NCBI GenBank assembly: GCA_947627045.1
Contig: CANQUM010000001.1
Location: forward strand, 62,001 to 126,000
Reading direction: 5' to 3'
Source: an uncultured Clostridia bacterium
GTDB taxonomy: Bacteria; Bacillota; Clostridia; Oscillospirales; Ruminococcaceae
Length of the DNA stretch: 64,000 nt
Shown here: in pieces, positions 26,591 through 36,200 of the stretch
Numbering within the stretch: the first letter of the stretch is position 1
How the letters are laid out: each line of letters begins with the position of its first letter
The notes under the pieces: model-generated
Databases searched by the model: none
The model's input: the letters and a program-made list of their open reading frames with translations, nothing else
Told to the model about the DNA's origin: nothing
Translations under genes and position numbers: made by a program

Positions 26591-27543
26591 GTGAGAAGAT
26601 TTCTGTTGTTGTATCTGTATACAATGAGGAACTATCCCTACAGCGTTTTTTTGAGACCATAACAAATGTTTTGAGCCATTGTGACGTGGGCTATGAAATT
26701 ATATTTGTGAATGATGGCAGCAGCGATAAGAGCGGAATGATTCTAAATTCTTTGGCAAATGAAGATACTAAAGTCAAGGTAGTTGAATTTGCTCGGAATT
26801 TTGGTCACGAAGCGGCTATGATTGCCGGAATCGATTACGCCACAGGTGATTATATCGTATGTATGGACGCTGATTTGCAACATCCGCCGGAGTCAATTCC
26901 GGAAATCATACAAAAATTCCGTGACGGTTATGATGTCGTATCAATGATAAGATTGGAAAATGCTGATGCAGGTTTTATTAAACGTCTTACATCTGGAACC
27001 TTTTATAAAGTGTTGAATCTGTTTTCACCTGTTAAATTTGAAAACAACAGTTCAGACTTCTTTGCGATTTCTCGTCAGGTTGCGGAGGTTCTTCGCCGTG
27101 ATTATCGAGAGAAGGTTCGTTATTTGAGAGGTTATGTACAGAGTGTAGGCTTTAACCGCACTACGCTGCAATTCAAGGCTGCCTCACGAGTAGCCGGAGA
27201 AAGTAAATATAATTTTCGCAAATTACTGAAGTTCTCCATTCACACGCTTTGCAGCTTTTCCGATATGCCCTTGAAGTTAGGCATTTATACAGGTATAGTA
27301 GTGGCTGTTTTTGGATTGATAGAGGCACTTTATAGTATCATTCGGAAAATTTTCTATGATGTACCAGCCGGATACTCTACCATTATAGTAACGCTTTGTT
27401 TCCTTTTTTCAGTAACCTTGATTGTAATAGGAATCATCGGTGAATATATTTCCATTATGTTTGATGAAATAAAGGACCGCCCGATATATATTGTGAAAAA
27501 AACACAAAATCTGCATGATTTCAAAAATAATGATAACGGTTGA
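26587..27543 (+). CDS. GtrB/CsbB-like family 2 glycosyltransferase
   Basis: A 318-aa GT2 enzyme. The N-terminal GT-A domain has VVSVYNEE, FVNDGSSDKS and the DxD-type metal motif CMDADLQHPPES. Two C-terminal membrane helices (about 232-255 and 265-290) match the polyprenyl-phosphate glycosyltransferase group (GtrB, CsbB, DPM). It is expected to load a sugar, in known cases GlcNAc, onto undecaprenyl phosphate on the inner leaflet. The ATGA overlap with the yfhO-like gene shows coupled translation and a shared pathway of cell-envelope glycosylation. Confidence 0.9.
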   Translation: MSEKISVVVSVYNEELSLQRFFETITNVLSHCDVGYEIIFVNDGSSDKSGMILNSLANEDTKVKVVEFARNFGHEAAMIAGIDYATGDYIVCMDADLQHPPESIPEIIQKFRDGYDVVSMIRLENADAGFIKRLTSGTFYKVLNLFSPVKFENNSSDFFAISRQVAEVLRRDYREKVRYLRGYVQSVGFNRTTLQFKAASRVAGESKYNFRKLLKFSIHTLCSFSDMPLKLGIYTGIVVAVFGLIEALYSIIRKIFYDVPAGYSTIIVTLCFLFSVTLIVIGIIGEYISIMFDEIKDRPIYIVKKTQNLHDFKNNDNG

Positions 27544-27623
27544 AATGTTTAATTTTTTATGGAAAAGAACCAATAATTCTGACTTTGTTTTTTAACACAA
27601 CAATGCGAATTGGTGAACGTATT

Positions 27624-27660
27624 ATCGCCTTTGGCAAATTAGCTGAAGGCGATTATTTTT
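27624..27660 (+). terminator. Terminator after the glycosyltransferase pair
   Basis: ATCGCCTT (27624-27631) pairs with AAGGCGAT (27646-27653), then TATTTTT. Confidence 0.85.
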
Positions 27661-27753
27661 ATATATAATGTTGTATAATACAACACTCTTGCTTTTATGG
27701 GTTTTATCGTATATAATAAATGAAAATATAAGGCGAAAAAGTTGGGATTAAAA

Positions 27754-28437
27754 ATGGAATATAAACAGGTTCAGCAGATTGCAAAGGATACTATTAAATT
27801 TGCAAAGAAAAACATTAAACCCGGAATGAATTTGCTTGAAGTAAGAGAAATGTGCGAGGAAAAAATGTTGGAACTCGGGGCAGATTCTTTTTGGTATTGG
27901 GATATCGGTGCATTTGTGTTTGCCGGAGATGAGACAACGGTTTCTGTATCAGGAAAACAGTATATTACCAGCAATCGTATTATTGGTGAGAATGATATTA
28001 TAACCGTAGATTTAAGTCCTCAAAAGAATAACATTTGGGGAGATTATGCAAGGACTATTATTATAGAAAATGGTATAGTTATTGATAATAATGTAAAAAA
28101 TGCTGAATGGCGAAATGGCTTGATTATGGAAGATAGATTACACAAGGAATTGCTGGATTTTGTAAAGCCGGAAACAACATTTGAAGAATTGTATTTCCAT
28201 ATCAACAAAATGATAACAAAGCATGGGTTTATTAATCTTGATTTTATGGGAAATTTGGGTCATTCTATTGTTAAAAATAAGGATTACAGAGTGTATATTG
28301 AGAAAGGGAACAAACAAAAGCTCAGCGAAGTTTCCTATTTTACTTTTGAGCCGCATATTGGAGTTTCGGGCTCAAAGTACGGATATAAGAAAGAAAATAT
28401 TTATTATTTTGAAAATGGGAAACCGGTTGAATTATAG
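27754..28437 (+). CDS. M24-family metallopeptidase-like protein
   Basis: A 227-aa protein with the pita-bread fold of methionine aminopeptidase and Xaa-Pro aminopeptidase. The five metal ligands appear in place: Asp in VDLSP and in GDYART, His in LGHSIV, Glu in TFEPHIG and Glu in KKENIYYFE. The N-terminal domain of prolidases is missing, so it is the catalytic domain only. It is shorter and more divergent than housekeeping MAP, so an accessory aminopeptidase or creatinase-like role is possible. An in-frame TTG at 27742 exists; ATG 27754 is preferred, though the ribosome binding site is weak. Confidence 0.75.
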   Translation: MEYKQVQQIAKDTIKFAKKNIKPGMNLLEVREMCEEKMLELGADSFWYWDIGAFVFAGDETTVSVSGKQYITSNRIIGENDIITVDLSPQKNNIWGDYARTIIIENGIVIDNNVKNAEWRNGLIMEDRLHKELLDFVKPETTFEELYFHINKMITKHGFINLDFMGNLGHSIVKNKDYRVYIEKGNKQKLSEVSYFTFEPHIGVSGSKYGYKKENIYYFENGKPVEL

Positions 28438-28460
28438 ATTTGAAAATATGAGGTTATTTA

Positions 28461-29168
28461 ATGATTAGGGCAGTTGTTTTTGATATTGGGGAAACATTAG
28501 TGAGATATAACAAGCCATTGAATTGGTCAAAGTTATATCGTCCGGCACTTAGAAAAATGGCTGATGATTGCAATATTAAATTTTCAGAAAATGATTATGA
28601 GAATGCTATTCTTGTTTTGAAAAAATATAATACGAGAATAAATCCTAGAGAACAGGAAGTTTCTTCAGATACTATATTTAACGAAATTATTGAATTTACA
28701 AATCAGGATATAAGTAAAATAGGAGAATTTAAGGACTCATTTTATTCATTTTTTCGAAATGACGCTGTGATTTTTCCAGAAGTTGAAGATACTTTGAGAG
28801 AACTCAATGCAAAGAGAATTGTAGTTGGAACATTAACCGATGTTGCTTATGGAATGGATAATAAGTATGCTCTTAAAGATATAGCTCTTATTATTAAATA
28901 CATTCAATACCCATATACATCAAACGATATAGGATATCGTAAGCCAAATGCTAAAGGCCTGCAATTGATTGCAAATCAACTTGAATTAGATACAAAAAAT
29001 ATAATATTTGTTGGGGACGAAATGAAGGATATCCAATGTGCTGAAAATGCCGGGGCAGTGTCTGTTCTTATAAATCGTAACAATGAGAAAAAGAACTTTG
29101 GTCAGGATTATGAGATTTCTAATTTATATGAGTTGTTAGGTATAATAAATACTTTTGAAAAATTTTAA
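28461..29168 (+). CDS. HAD-superfamily hydrolase-like protein
   Basis: A 235-aa HAD protein with an alpha-helical cap after motif I. Motif I reads VFDIGETLV: the nucleophile Asp is present, but the second Asp of D-x-D-x-T, the general acid/base, is Gly. This change is found in several HAD subgroups and lowers confidence in a simple phosphatase role. Motif II is GTLTD, motif III Lys lies in YRKPNAKG, and motif IV is FVGDEMKDIQCA. It starts 24 nt after the M24 gene, with GAGG upstream, so the two may be co-transcribed. The substrate is unknown. Confidence 0.8.
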   Translation: MIRAVVFDIGETLVRYNKPLNWSKLYRPALRKMADDCNIKFSENDYENAILVLKKYNTRINPREQEVSSDTIFNEIIEFTNQDISKIGEFKDSFYSFFRNDAVIFPEVEDTLRELNAKRIVVGTLTDVAYGMDNKYALKDIALIIKYIQYPYTSNDIGYRKPNAKGLQLIANQLELDTKNIIFVGDEMKDIQCAENAGAVSVLINRNNEKKNFGQDYEISNLYELLGIINTFEKF

Positions 29169-29226
29169 GATTAAAGATATAAGATATTTGTTTCATTCAA
29201 ATCGTTTTTTATCATTATCTATAAAA

Positions 29227-29274
29227 TCACCCTTTCTGCTAAACATTTTATTAAATGTCGAACAGAAAGGGTGA
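29227..29274 (-). terminator. Terminator of the ABC transporter operon
   Basis: TCACCCTTTCTG (29227-29238) and CAGAAAGGGTGA (29263-29274) are perfectly complementary over 12 bp. On the minus strand ATTTTAT follows. Confidence 0.75.
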
Positions 29275-29301
29275 AGTAATATATGTTTATTCTATTAAAG
29301 T

Positions 29302-30099
29302 TTAATTTGAAAGCAGGGCTTTATCATTTGCAAACTCAGAACCGCTTACTTCTTCAAATTTGTGAAGCAGAGTTTCAACGGTCAACTGCTTTTTTTCTTC
29401 TCCCGAAATATCTAGGATTACTCTGCCTTCGTGCATCATTATAAGTCTATTTCCATGAGTTATAGCATCGTTCATATTGTGAGTAACCATCATAGCTGTC
29501 AGATTTTCGCTTTTGATAATTCTGTCGCTGAGCTCCAAAACCTTTGCTGAGGTTTTAGGGTCAAGTGCAGCAGTGTGCTCGTCCAAAAGAAGCAGTTTCG
29601 GATTTTGAAGTGTTGCCATTAAAAGCGTAACAGCTTGTCTTTGACCGCCGGAAAGTAATCCGACCTTTGATGTCAGCCGATCCTCCAAGCCTAGATCAAG
29701 TACTTTAAGCATCTCTTTATATTTTTCCTTTTCCTTGCTTGTTACACCGAATTTTAAAGTTCGTCTTTTTCCACGGCGAGCCGCTAATGCTAGATTTTCT
29801 GCAATTTCCATCGTTGCAGCAGTACCTGTCATAGGGTCCTGAAACACACGGCCAAAGTATTTAGCACGCTTATGCTCTGGCATATTTGTGATATTTATTC
29901 CGTCAATAACAATTGAACCGCTGTCAACCGAGTATGCACCTGTAATCATATTCAGCAGTGTTGATTTGCCTGCACCGTTTCCTCCGATAACAGTTACAAA
30001 ATCTCCGTCAGCTAAGGTGAGATCAACTCCGTTAAGTGCCTTTTTTTCATTTATAGTTCCGGGATTAAAGGTTTTGTAAACGTTTTTAATTTCAAGCAT
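29302..30099 (-). CDS. ABC transporter ATP-binding protein (TrpXYZ-like system)
   Basis: A 265-aa ABC ATPase with Walker A GGNGAGKST, the Q-loop region, signature LSGGQRQA, Walker B LLLLDEHTAALDP and switch His in MVTHNM. An upstream in-frame ATG at 30108 touches the GGAG itself, so ATG 30099, nine bases after that site, is the likely start. It then overlaps the permease stop by 8 nt. It powers the system made with the next two genes; such systems (PF04392 binding protein) usually import amino acids or related small solutes. Confidence 0.92.
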   Translation of the reverse strand: MLEIKNVYKTFNPGTINEKKALNGVDLTLADGDFVTVIGGNGAGKSTLLNMITGAYSVDSGSIVIDGINITNMPEHKRAKYFGRVFQDPMTGTAATMEIAENLALAARRGKRRTLKFGVTSKEKEKYKEMLKVLDLGLEDRLTSKVGLLSGGQRQAVTLLMATLQNPKLLLLDEHTAALDPKTSAKVLELSDRIIKSENLTAMMVTHNMNDAITHGNRLIMMHEGRVILDISGEEKKQLTVETLLHKFEEVSGSEFANDKALLSN

Positions 30100-31018
30100 T
30101 AGGCACATCTCCTTTGTTTTTTGCGGGTATTTTTATTTTTCCTGAGTACTTATTTTTCCAATATGGTATACCGAGGAATACAGCAACAACTGCCGCTGAG
30201 AACATTTTCAGGTTGTTTGCGTTAAGACCCAGCTTCAGAACGATAGCGATAACAATATAATAAATCACACCGCCGACTACGCACGCAAGCAGTTTTAATG
30301 CAAAATTCTTGAATATTTTGCTTAATAAAACTTCACCGATTATAACAGCAGCCAATCCGATGACAATAGCGCCTCTGCCCATATTTACGTCAGCATTTCC
30401 GCTGAACTGCGCCAATAAACCTCCAGACATTGCAACGATACCGTTTGAAAGAATCAGACCGAGTATTTTTCTTGAATCGGTGTTGATTCCGTTAGCTCGT
30501 GCCATTGCTTGATTTGCACCTGTAGCACGAATGGAATGTCCCAGTTCAGTTCCGAAGAAATAGTAGAGTAAAGCAATAACCACAGCAACGATAATAGCAA
30601 TTACAATAATGGTTTTAGTAATCGTATTTACGTTAGATGAAACGATCAAATCATATTTTCTGCGGCTGATAGGAGTGTTTGCTCGTCCATCCATGATTAG
30701 AAGATTGACAGAATACAAAGCAAGCTGAGTTAAAATACCGGCTAAAATTGCAGGTATGCCGAACTTTGTATGAAGTATACCAGTTAAAAGACCTGCAAGA
30801 CAGCCTGCAATAAAAGACACAAGCATTGCTATGTATATGTTGATGCCGTTCACAGTTAAGACAACAAGAACTGCACCGCCGGTAGCTAAAGAGCCGTCAA
30901 CTGTAAGGTCGGCAAGATCTAAAACCCTGTAAGTGATATAAACACCAATTGCCATAATGCCCCAAATCATTCCTTGTGCAATAGGGGAAGGCAAGGACTG
31001 TAAAAATTCAATAAACAT
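30092..31018 (-). CDS. ABC transporter permease (TrpXYZ-like system)
   Basis: A 308-aa polytopic membrane protein of the BPD_transp_2 (branched-chain amino acid/ribose-like) permease family, with about eight to nine hydrophobic helices. Landmarks include GIMAIGVYITYRVLDLADLTVDGS near the N-terminus and GHSIRATGANQAMARANG near 180, the coupling region for the ATPase. It lies 92 nt downstream of the binding protein and overlaps the ATPase. The C-terminus after about 285 is basic and cytoplasmic. Confidence 0.9.
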   Translation of the reverse strand: MFIEFLQSLPSPIAQGMIWGIMAIGVYITYRVLDLADLTVDGSLATGGAVLVVLTVNGINIYIAMLVSFIAGCLAGLLTGILHTKFGIPAILAGILTQLALYSVNLLIMDGRANTPISRRKYDLIVSSNVNTITKTIIVIAIIVAVVIALLYYFFGTELGHSIRATGANQAMARANGINTDSRKILGLILSNGIVAMSGGLLAQFSGNADVNMGRGAIVIGLAAVIIGEVLLSKIFKNFALKLLACVVGGVIYYIVIAIVLKLGLNANNLKMFSAAVVAVFLGIPYWKNKYSGKIKIPAKNKGDVPNA

Positions 31019-31110
31019 CTATAATAGAACTCCTTAAAAGAAATTAGATATAATAAAGCGATAAGAAATCTTACCGCTTTATTTATTGTTTCGTCAATTT
31101 TATATGGTTT

Positions 31111-32079
31111 TTACTCCATTACGATTTCTTCATAATCGTCAGGTATTGTTAATTTAAGAGCTTCTGCACGCTTTGCAACATACTTCTTTGTAAGGTCGGT
31201 AGAGTATTCAATAGGCATTTTTCCCGGTTTTTCACCGTCTTTAAGAATTTTGTATGCCATTTCACCTGCACGGTAACCTATATCATAATAGCTGATTGAA
31301 AGTGTTGCAACACCGCAGCCTTTGCATATTCCTTCTTCGCCTGCGAATACCGGGATTTTAGCAGGTTCGGTAATATTGTTGATTGCCTCTGTATTAGATG
31401 CTGCTGTATTATCAGTAGGAATGTAAAGAACATCAGATGCGTCAACTGCTGACTGAGTTATAGATGTAACATCATTTGTATCAACAAAAGTATACACCTT
31501 ACAGGTATAGCCAAGACTCTCTAGCTCAGATTTCATAATATCAGCCTGATACTTTGAGTTTGCTTCATTTGAGCAGTATAGGATACCAACATTCTTCTTA
31601 TCAGGGCAAAGCTCTTTTATCATTGCAGCCTGGTCTTTAAGAGGAGCGAGGTCAGCAGTACCTGTTGCATTTATTCCTGTTGTTCCTGTCCAGTTATCGA
31701 TCTCAAGTGCAGTTGCATAATCGGTTATTGATGTTCCGACTATAGGAATATCTTCCGTAGCAGCTACAGCAGCAATAAGAGAGTCTGTTGCATTAGCCAT
31801 AATTAAATCTACATTAGAAGAAACAAACTGAGAAATAATTGTAGTACAGTTAGTTTTTTCACCTGATGCGTTTTGTTCGTCAAACTTAACCTTGTCGCCT
31901 AACTTTTCAGTAAGGTAATCTTTGAAGCCTTTTGTTGCGGCGTCAAGCGCTTCGTGCTGAACCAACTGGCAAATACCGATTGTGTATGTGTCGGCAGATT
32001 TTTTTCCGCTGCAAGATGTCATTGCGAATACCATAGTCATAGCCATAGCAACGGCAGCTATTCTTTTAAACGTCTTCAT
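31111..32079 (-). CDS. ABC transporter substrate-binding lipoprotein (TrpX-like, PF04392)
   Basis: A 322-aa exported binding protein. The signal peptide ends in MTSCSG, with Cys23 as the lipid anchor. The mature sequence follows the ABC_sub_bind pattern: YTIGICQLVQHEALDAATKGF, DLIMANATDSLIAA, GTSITDYATA, VGILYCSNEANS and a YYDIGYRAGEMAYKIL element near the end. Relatives bind aromatic amino acids (TrpX) or are uncharacterised. The ligand here is unknown, and no T-box that would point to an amino acid is present. It is first in the operon, with GGAGG upstream. Confidence 0.9.
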   Translation of the reverse strand: MKTFKRIAAVAMAMTMVFAMTSCSGKKSADTYTIGICQLVQHEALDAATKGFKDYLTEKLGDKVKFDEQNASGEKTNCTTIISQFVSSNVDLIMANATDSLIAAVAATEDIPIVGTSITDYATALEIDNWTGTTGINATGTADLAPLKDQAAMIKELCPDKKNVGILYCSNEANSKYQADIMKSELESLGYTCKVYTFVDTNDVTSITQSAVDASDVLYIPTDNTAASNTEAINNITEPAKIPVFAGEEGICKGCGVATLSISYYDIGYRAGEMAYKILKDGEKPGKMPIEYSTDLTKKYVAKRAEALKLTIPDDYEEIVME

Positions 32080-32100
32080 AAGTAATCCTCCATAATTTTA

Positions 32101-32157
32101 ACGGTACAAGACCGTGAATTTCTGATAAAGAAATTCTAAATAATGTTATCTTTATCA
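32101..32157 (-). promoter_or_regulatory. Leader of the ABC operon with mutually exclusive hairpins
   Basis: Stems ACGGT/ACCGT (32101-32105, 32111-32115), GAATTTC/GAAATTC (32116-32122, 32130-32136) and TGATAAAGA/TCTTTATCA (32123-32131, 32149-32157). The last two share bases, so they cannot form together. This could be attenuation or only AT-rich chance. Confidence 0.3.
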
Positions 32158-32166
32158 TTAGTTTAT

Positions 32167-32201
32167 ATTATATTACCAAATTTATGTCTTGTCAATTGAC
32201 A
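32167..32201 (-). promoter_or_regulatory. ABC operon promoter overlapped by a palindrome
   Basis: On the minus strand a perfect TTGACA (32190-32195) and a perfect TATAAT (32167-32172) are 17 bp apart. The 12-bp perfect palindrome TGTCAATTGACA (32190-32201) contains the -35, a suitable place for a repressor. Confidence 0.8.
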
Positions 32202-32328
32202 TATTTAACGAAATTGTAATTTTGGTACAAATTTTATTTTAAATATACTAGGAGTGAATTATTGTAAAATCGCAAAAAGTATCCAGTTAAGAGATTAAAT
32301 TTAAGTATTGCATAAAAGTTACATTGAA

Positions 32329-33180
32329 TTAGTAATTATTCATTCTCAGCTTATAGCCCTCACCGTAGATCTCATTTGCCGAAGTTACTATCATAAACGA
32401 ATCACGGTCGGTTTGCAAAATATATTCCTGCAGCTGAGGAAGATCACGCTTTTTGATAGCACACATTACTGTCTGACGTTTCTCCTTTGAATAAGCACCC
32501 TGACTGTCGAGCAAAGTGCAGCCTATATCCAGCTTCTTTAAAATATAATCGCTTATTTCTTTTTCCTTTTTAGTGATGATGTATACAAGTTTTGCCTCAT
32601 CGCTTCCGTAGAGTACAATGTCTAAAACTATGCTTGATGTTACAAGCGACAGTAAAGCATATAAAGCATAATCAGGATTTTTGAAAACTATTCCTGATAA
32701 TATGGATATGACTCCGTCAACAGCTATGAATATTATTCCGGTTTTAAGATGTTTATGTCTTAGCTTAATAAGTCTTACTACTATATCCGTTCCTCCTGTT
32801 GTGTAGCCCGCTTTGAAAATTAAACCTATCGCAATAGCAAGAGAAACGCCTCCTCCTAAAGCTGAAAGCATTGTGTTACTTGTAAGGGGAGGGAGTTTTG
32901 CAAATAAATCGGTCAGTATAGATGATAGCAATATTGTAGCCATTGTACCGAAGAAAAAACTTTTCCCCAGCTTTATAAGACCTATGATCAGCAGCGGAAT
33001 GTTTATAAAAAATAAAAATACTCCAACGCCGATACCCGTAAGGCGATTTGCCATAATGGATATACCCGATACCCCTCCCGGAGCTATTTTATTTGGGGCG
33101 AGAAACAGGCTTAATGCAAAAGCATACATAGCTGAACCTATAATAATTAGCAATGTGTTTTTCAAAATTTTTCTTTTCAT
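32329..33180 (-). CDS. YitT-family membrane protein
   Basis: A 283-aa protein of the YitT family: an N-terminal membrane part with about five to six helices (the YitT signature NKIAPGGVSGI near residue 30 and GYTTGGTD near 128) and a C-terminal cytoplasmic DUF2179 domain (about 200-280). Function is not established; it is often considered a transporter-like protein. AAGGAG lies six bases before the ATG. It sits between mfd and the ABC operon, with no terminator seen on either side. Confidence 0.9.
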   Translation of the reverse strand: MKRKILKNTLLIIIGSAMYAFALSLFLAPNKIAPGGVSGISIMANRLTGIGVGVFLFFINIPLLIIGLIKLGKSFFFGTMATILLSSILTDLFAKLPPLTSNTMLSALGGGVSLAIAIGLIFKAGYTTGGTDIVVRLIKLRHKHLKTGIIFIAVDGVISILSGIVFKNPDYALYALLSLVTSSIVLDIVLYGSDEAKLVYIITKKEKEISDYILKKLDIGCTLLDSQGAYSKEKRQTVMCAIKKRDLPQLQEYILQTDRDSFMIVTSANEIYGEGYKLRMNNY

Positions 33181-33269
33181 ACTAACTCCTTTCTGTGTAA
33201 GTGCCTGTGCTTATTTTATGACCATAATTATTTATAATACTTTAAATGCAGATGATATATAAATATTGT

Positions 33270-36200
33270 TTACATATCTTCTTTCTTTTTGCCTTTGAAA
33301 TATTTATTAGGCTTTGATTCTAAAGCTTTTGTTTTTTGAGCAATACTGTTTGGCATCAGATTACCGCTCATTATATCAAGAACCTCTTTCATAAGCTCGG
33401 CAGATGTTTGCTTCTTTGGCTTTTGTAACAGCCTTATCCGTATATGAGGCTTTTTTACCTCCTCAAAATCAACACGTTCTTTGTATATATGTCTGAGATC
33501 AGTTATCTGCTCAATAGTCGGCGATTTGATGTAGAAATACAGCCAGTCTCCTCTCTGTATGATCTCGGTAATCCCCAGCTTTGACGCTGTATTACGCATA
33601 AGTGCAATATCAATCAGTCCCAAAACAGCTGAAGGCGGTTTCCCGTACCTGTCGATCAGTTCGTCTAAAACATCGCTGCTGTCGTCGCTGTTTTGAATTG
33701 AGGCAATTTTTCTGTATGTGTCAATTCTCTGAGAGAGACTTTCTATATATTTTTCGGGAATGTAAGCGTCAATTGCTATATCGACAAGGCAATCTTCGGG
33801 CGAGGAGGGGAGAGCTTCTCCCTTTTGTTCTGCTATAGCCTCGTTTAACAGTCTGAGATACATATCGTATCCTACAGCTTCCATATGTCCGTGTTGTTTT
33901 CCTGAAAGAATTGAGCCTGCACCTCTTATTTCAAGGTCACGCAGAGCTATTCTGAATCCGGAGCCGAACTGTGTGAATTCTCTTATTGCATTGAGCCGCT
34001 TAGAGGCAATTTCAGTAAGTACCTTTCCTCTTCTAAAAGTGAAATATGCAAATGCACGGCGGCTGCTTCTGCCCACTCTTCCTCTTAGCTGATAGAGCTG
34101 TGAAAGTCCAAGTCTGTCTGCGTCCTCTATTATAAGTGTGTTCACATTAGGTACGTCTACACCTGTTTCAATTAGTGTTGTGCAAACAAGAATGTCTATT
34201 TCTTTGTCTATAAGCTGACGCCAGATCTCAGATAGCTCGTTTTCGCCGATTTGACCGTGTGCAGCACCAATTCTGGCATCAGGCAGAAGTTTTTGAAGAC
34301 GTGAAACGCATCGGTCAATAGTTTCAATGCGGTTGTGTATATAGTAAACCTGCCCTCCCCGACGGAGTTCCTTTGAAATTGCGTTTGCCACAACACCGTC
34401 ATTGTGTTCGATAACATAAGTCTGAACAGGATACCTGTCCTGAGGCGGTTCTTCAATGACTGACATATCTCTTATTCCGCTCATAGCCATATTTAGCGTT
34501 CGTGGAATTGGAGTTGCAGAAAGTGTCAGTATATCAATACCGGAAAACATTTCCTTAAAGCGTTCCTTATGTGCAACTCCGAACCTTTGCTCCTCGTCTA
34601 TAACTGCCAGCCCGAGATTCTTAAACTCAACGTCCTTCTGAACAAGTCGGTGCGTGCCGATTACCATATCAATAACACCGCGTTTAAGGTCTTTTATTAT
34701 TTCCTTTTGCTGTTTTGGAGTTCTGAACCGAGAGAGCAGCTCAATTTTAACAGGGAAGTGCTCAAAGCGTTTTACAGCAGTTTGATAATGCTGCCATGCA
34801 AGTACAGTAGTCGGGGCGAGAATTACGCACTGCTTTGAATCAAGCATACATTTAAAACAGGCTCTCAGTGCGACCTCTGTTTTTCCAAAGCCTACATCTC
34901 CGCATAGAAGTCTGTCCATAGGAACAGCTTTTTGCATATCTTCCTTTATTTCATTTACAGAGCGAAGCTGATCATCTGTTTCCTGATATTCAAAGCGTTC
35001 TTCAAAATCAGCCTGCCAGTCGTTATCGGGCGAGAATGCAAAGCCCTTTGACATCTGCCTTTTTGCATACAGCTTTATCAGTTCGTCAGCCATATCCTTT
35101 ACTGCGGTTTTAACACGCTTTCTTGTTTTTTGCCATTCTAACGAATTGAGTTTGTTAAGCTTTATATTGGCGTCGTCTCGAGGTCCGATATAACGTGTAA
35201 CTAAATCAAGCTGTGTAACGGGAACATACAGAATATCTGTGCCTGCGTAATTTATTTTTATATAGTCTTTTGTAACTCCGTTAGTTTCGAGCTTTTGTAT
35301 GCCTGAAAATCTACCTATTCCGTAAAGTGAGTGTACAACCAGATCTCCGCTTGATATATCGGAAAGATTTTTGATTTCCTCGCCTTTTTTGTATTTCCTT
35401 TTTGGTCTTTTTTTAGGTGAGCTTATTTTTTGACCTGTTATCATTGCGCATTTTATTTCAGGGTATTCAAAGCCTCCGCTTGCACTTCCATAGGTAACAT
35501 AAACAAGTCCTTGAGTTACTTGTGATTTATCAGTTAGTATCTCAGCAGGAATACTGCTGCTTCTTAAGTCGTTCACCAGAATTGGAAGAGTTTTTTCGCT
35601 TCCTGCGAAAACTATAACACAGTAGTTTTGATTGCAGTAGGCAGTCAAGTCTTCGATTAGATGTCGTAAATCTCCGCTCCAGCTTGATGTTTGCAGAGGA
35701 TTTGCATTTATAAGACCTTTCAGCTTTAAGTCTCCGCCGCCACGCATAAAGGTATCAAGATAAATAAGCGATGTTTTTTCCGCTTTTGACATAAGTTCTG
35801 CATATTCACAGTAAAAGACTTCAAGAGGTTTGAAAAGTATACCGTCCTCATAGAGCATTTTAATATCTTCAGAAAGCTGAGTTGAAATTGTTTTAGCCTG
35901 CTCCCTGCAGTTAGAGTTTTCAGAGATAATCACTATTCCGTCTGTAAAATAATCTACAACAGAGCAGAATTCGTTGTAAGCAAGAGCATAGTATTTATCT
36001 AAATTATTCAATGAAATTCCTGCTTCAAGCAAATCTAAATCTTTAGACAGCTTCTCTTTGATTTTATCTGCATTTTTACCTCTCGGTTTTTTTGAAACCT
36101 CTCGAATCCTTTCGGCAAATATCTCGGCGGACGGAAAAATAACTTCAAGTGCAGGAGAGACTGTCAGCGAATTAACTTTTTCAAGTCTTCTTTGAGATTC

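Noticed and set aside
32813-33262. 149-codon plus-strand open frame over yitT
   Set aside because: It is antisense to a well-conserved YitT frame with a good ribosome binding site, and shows no family motif.
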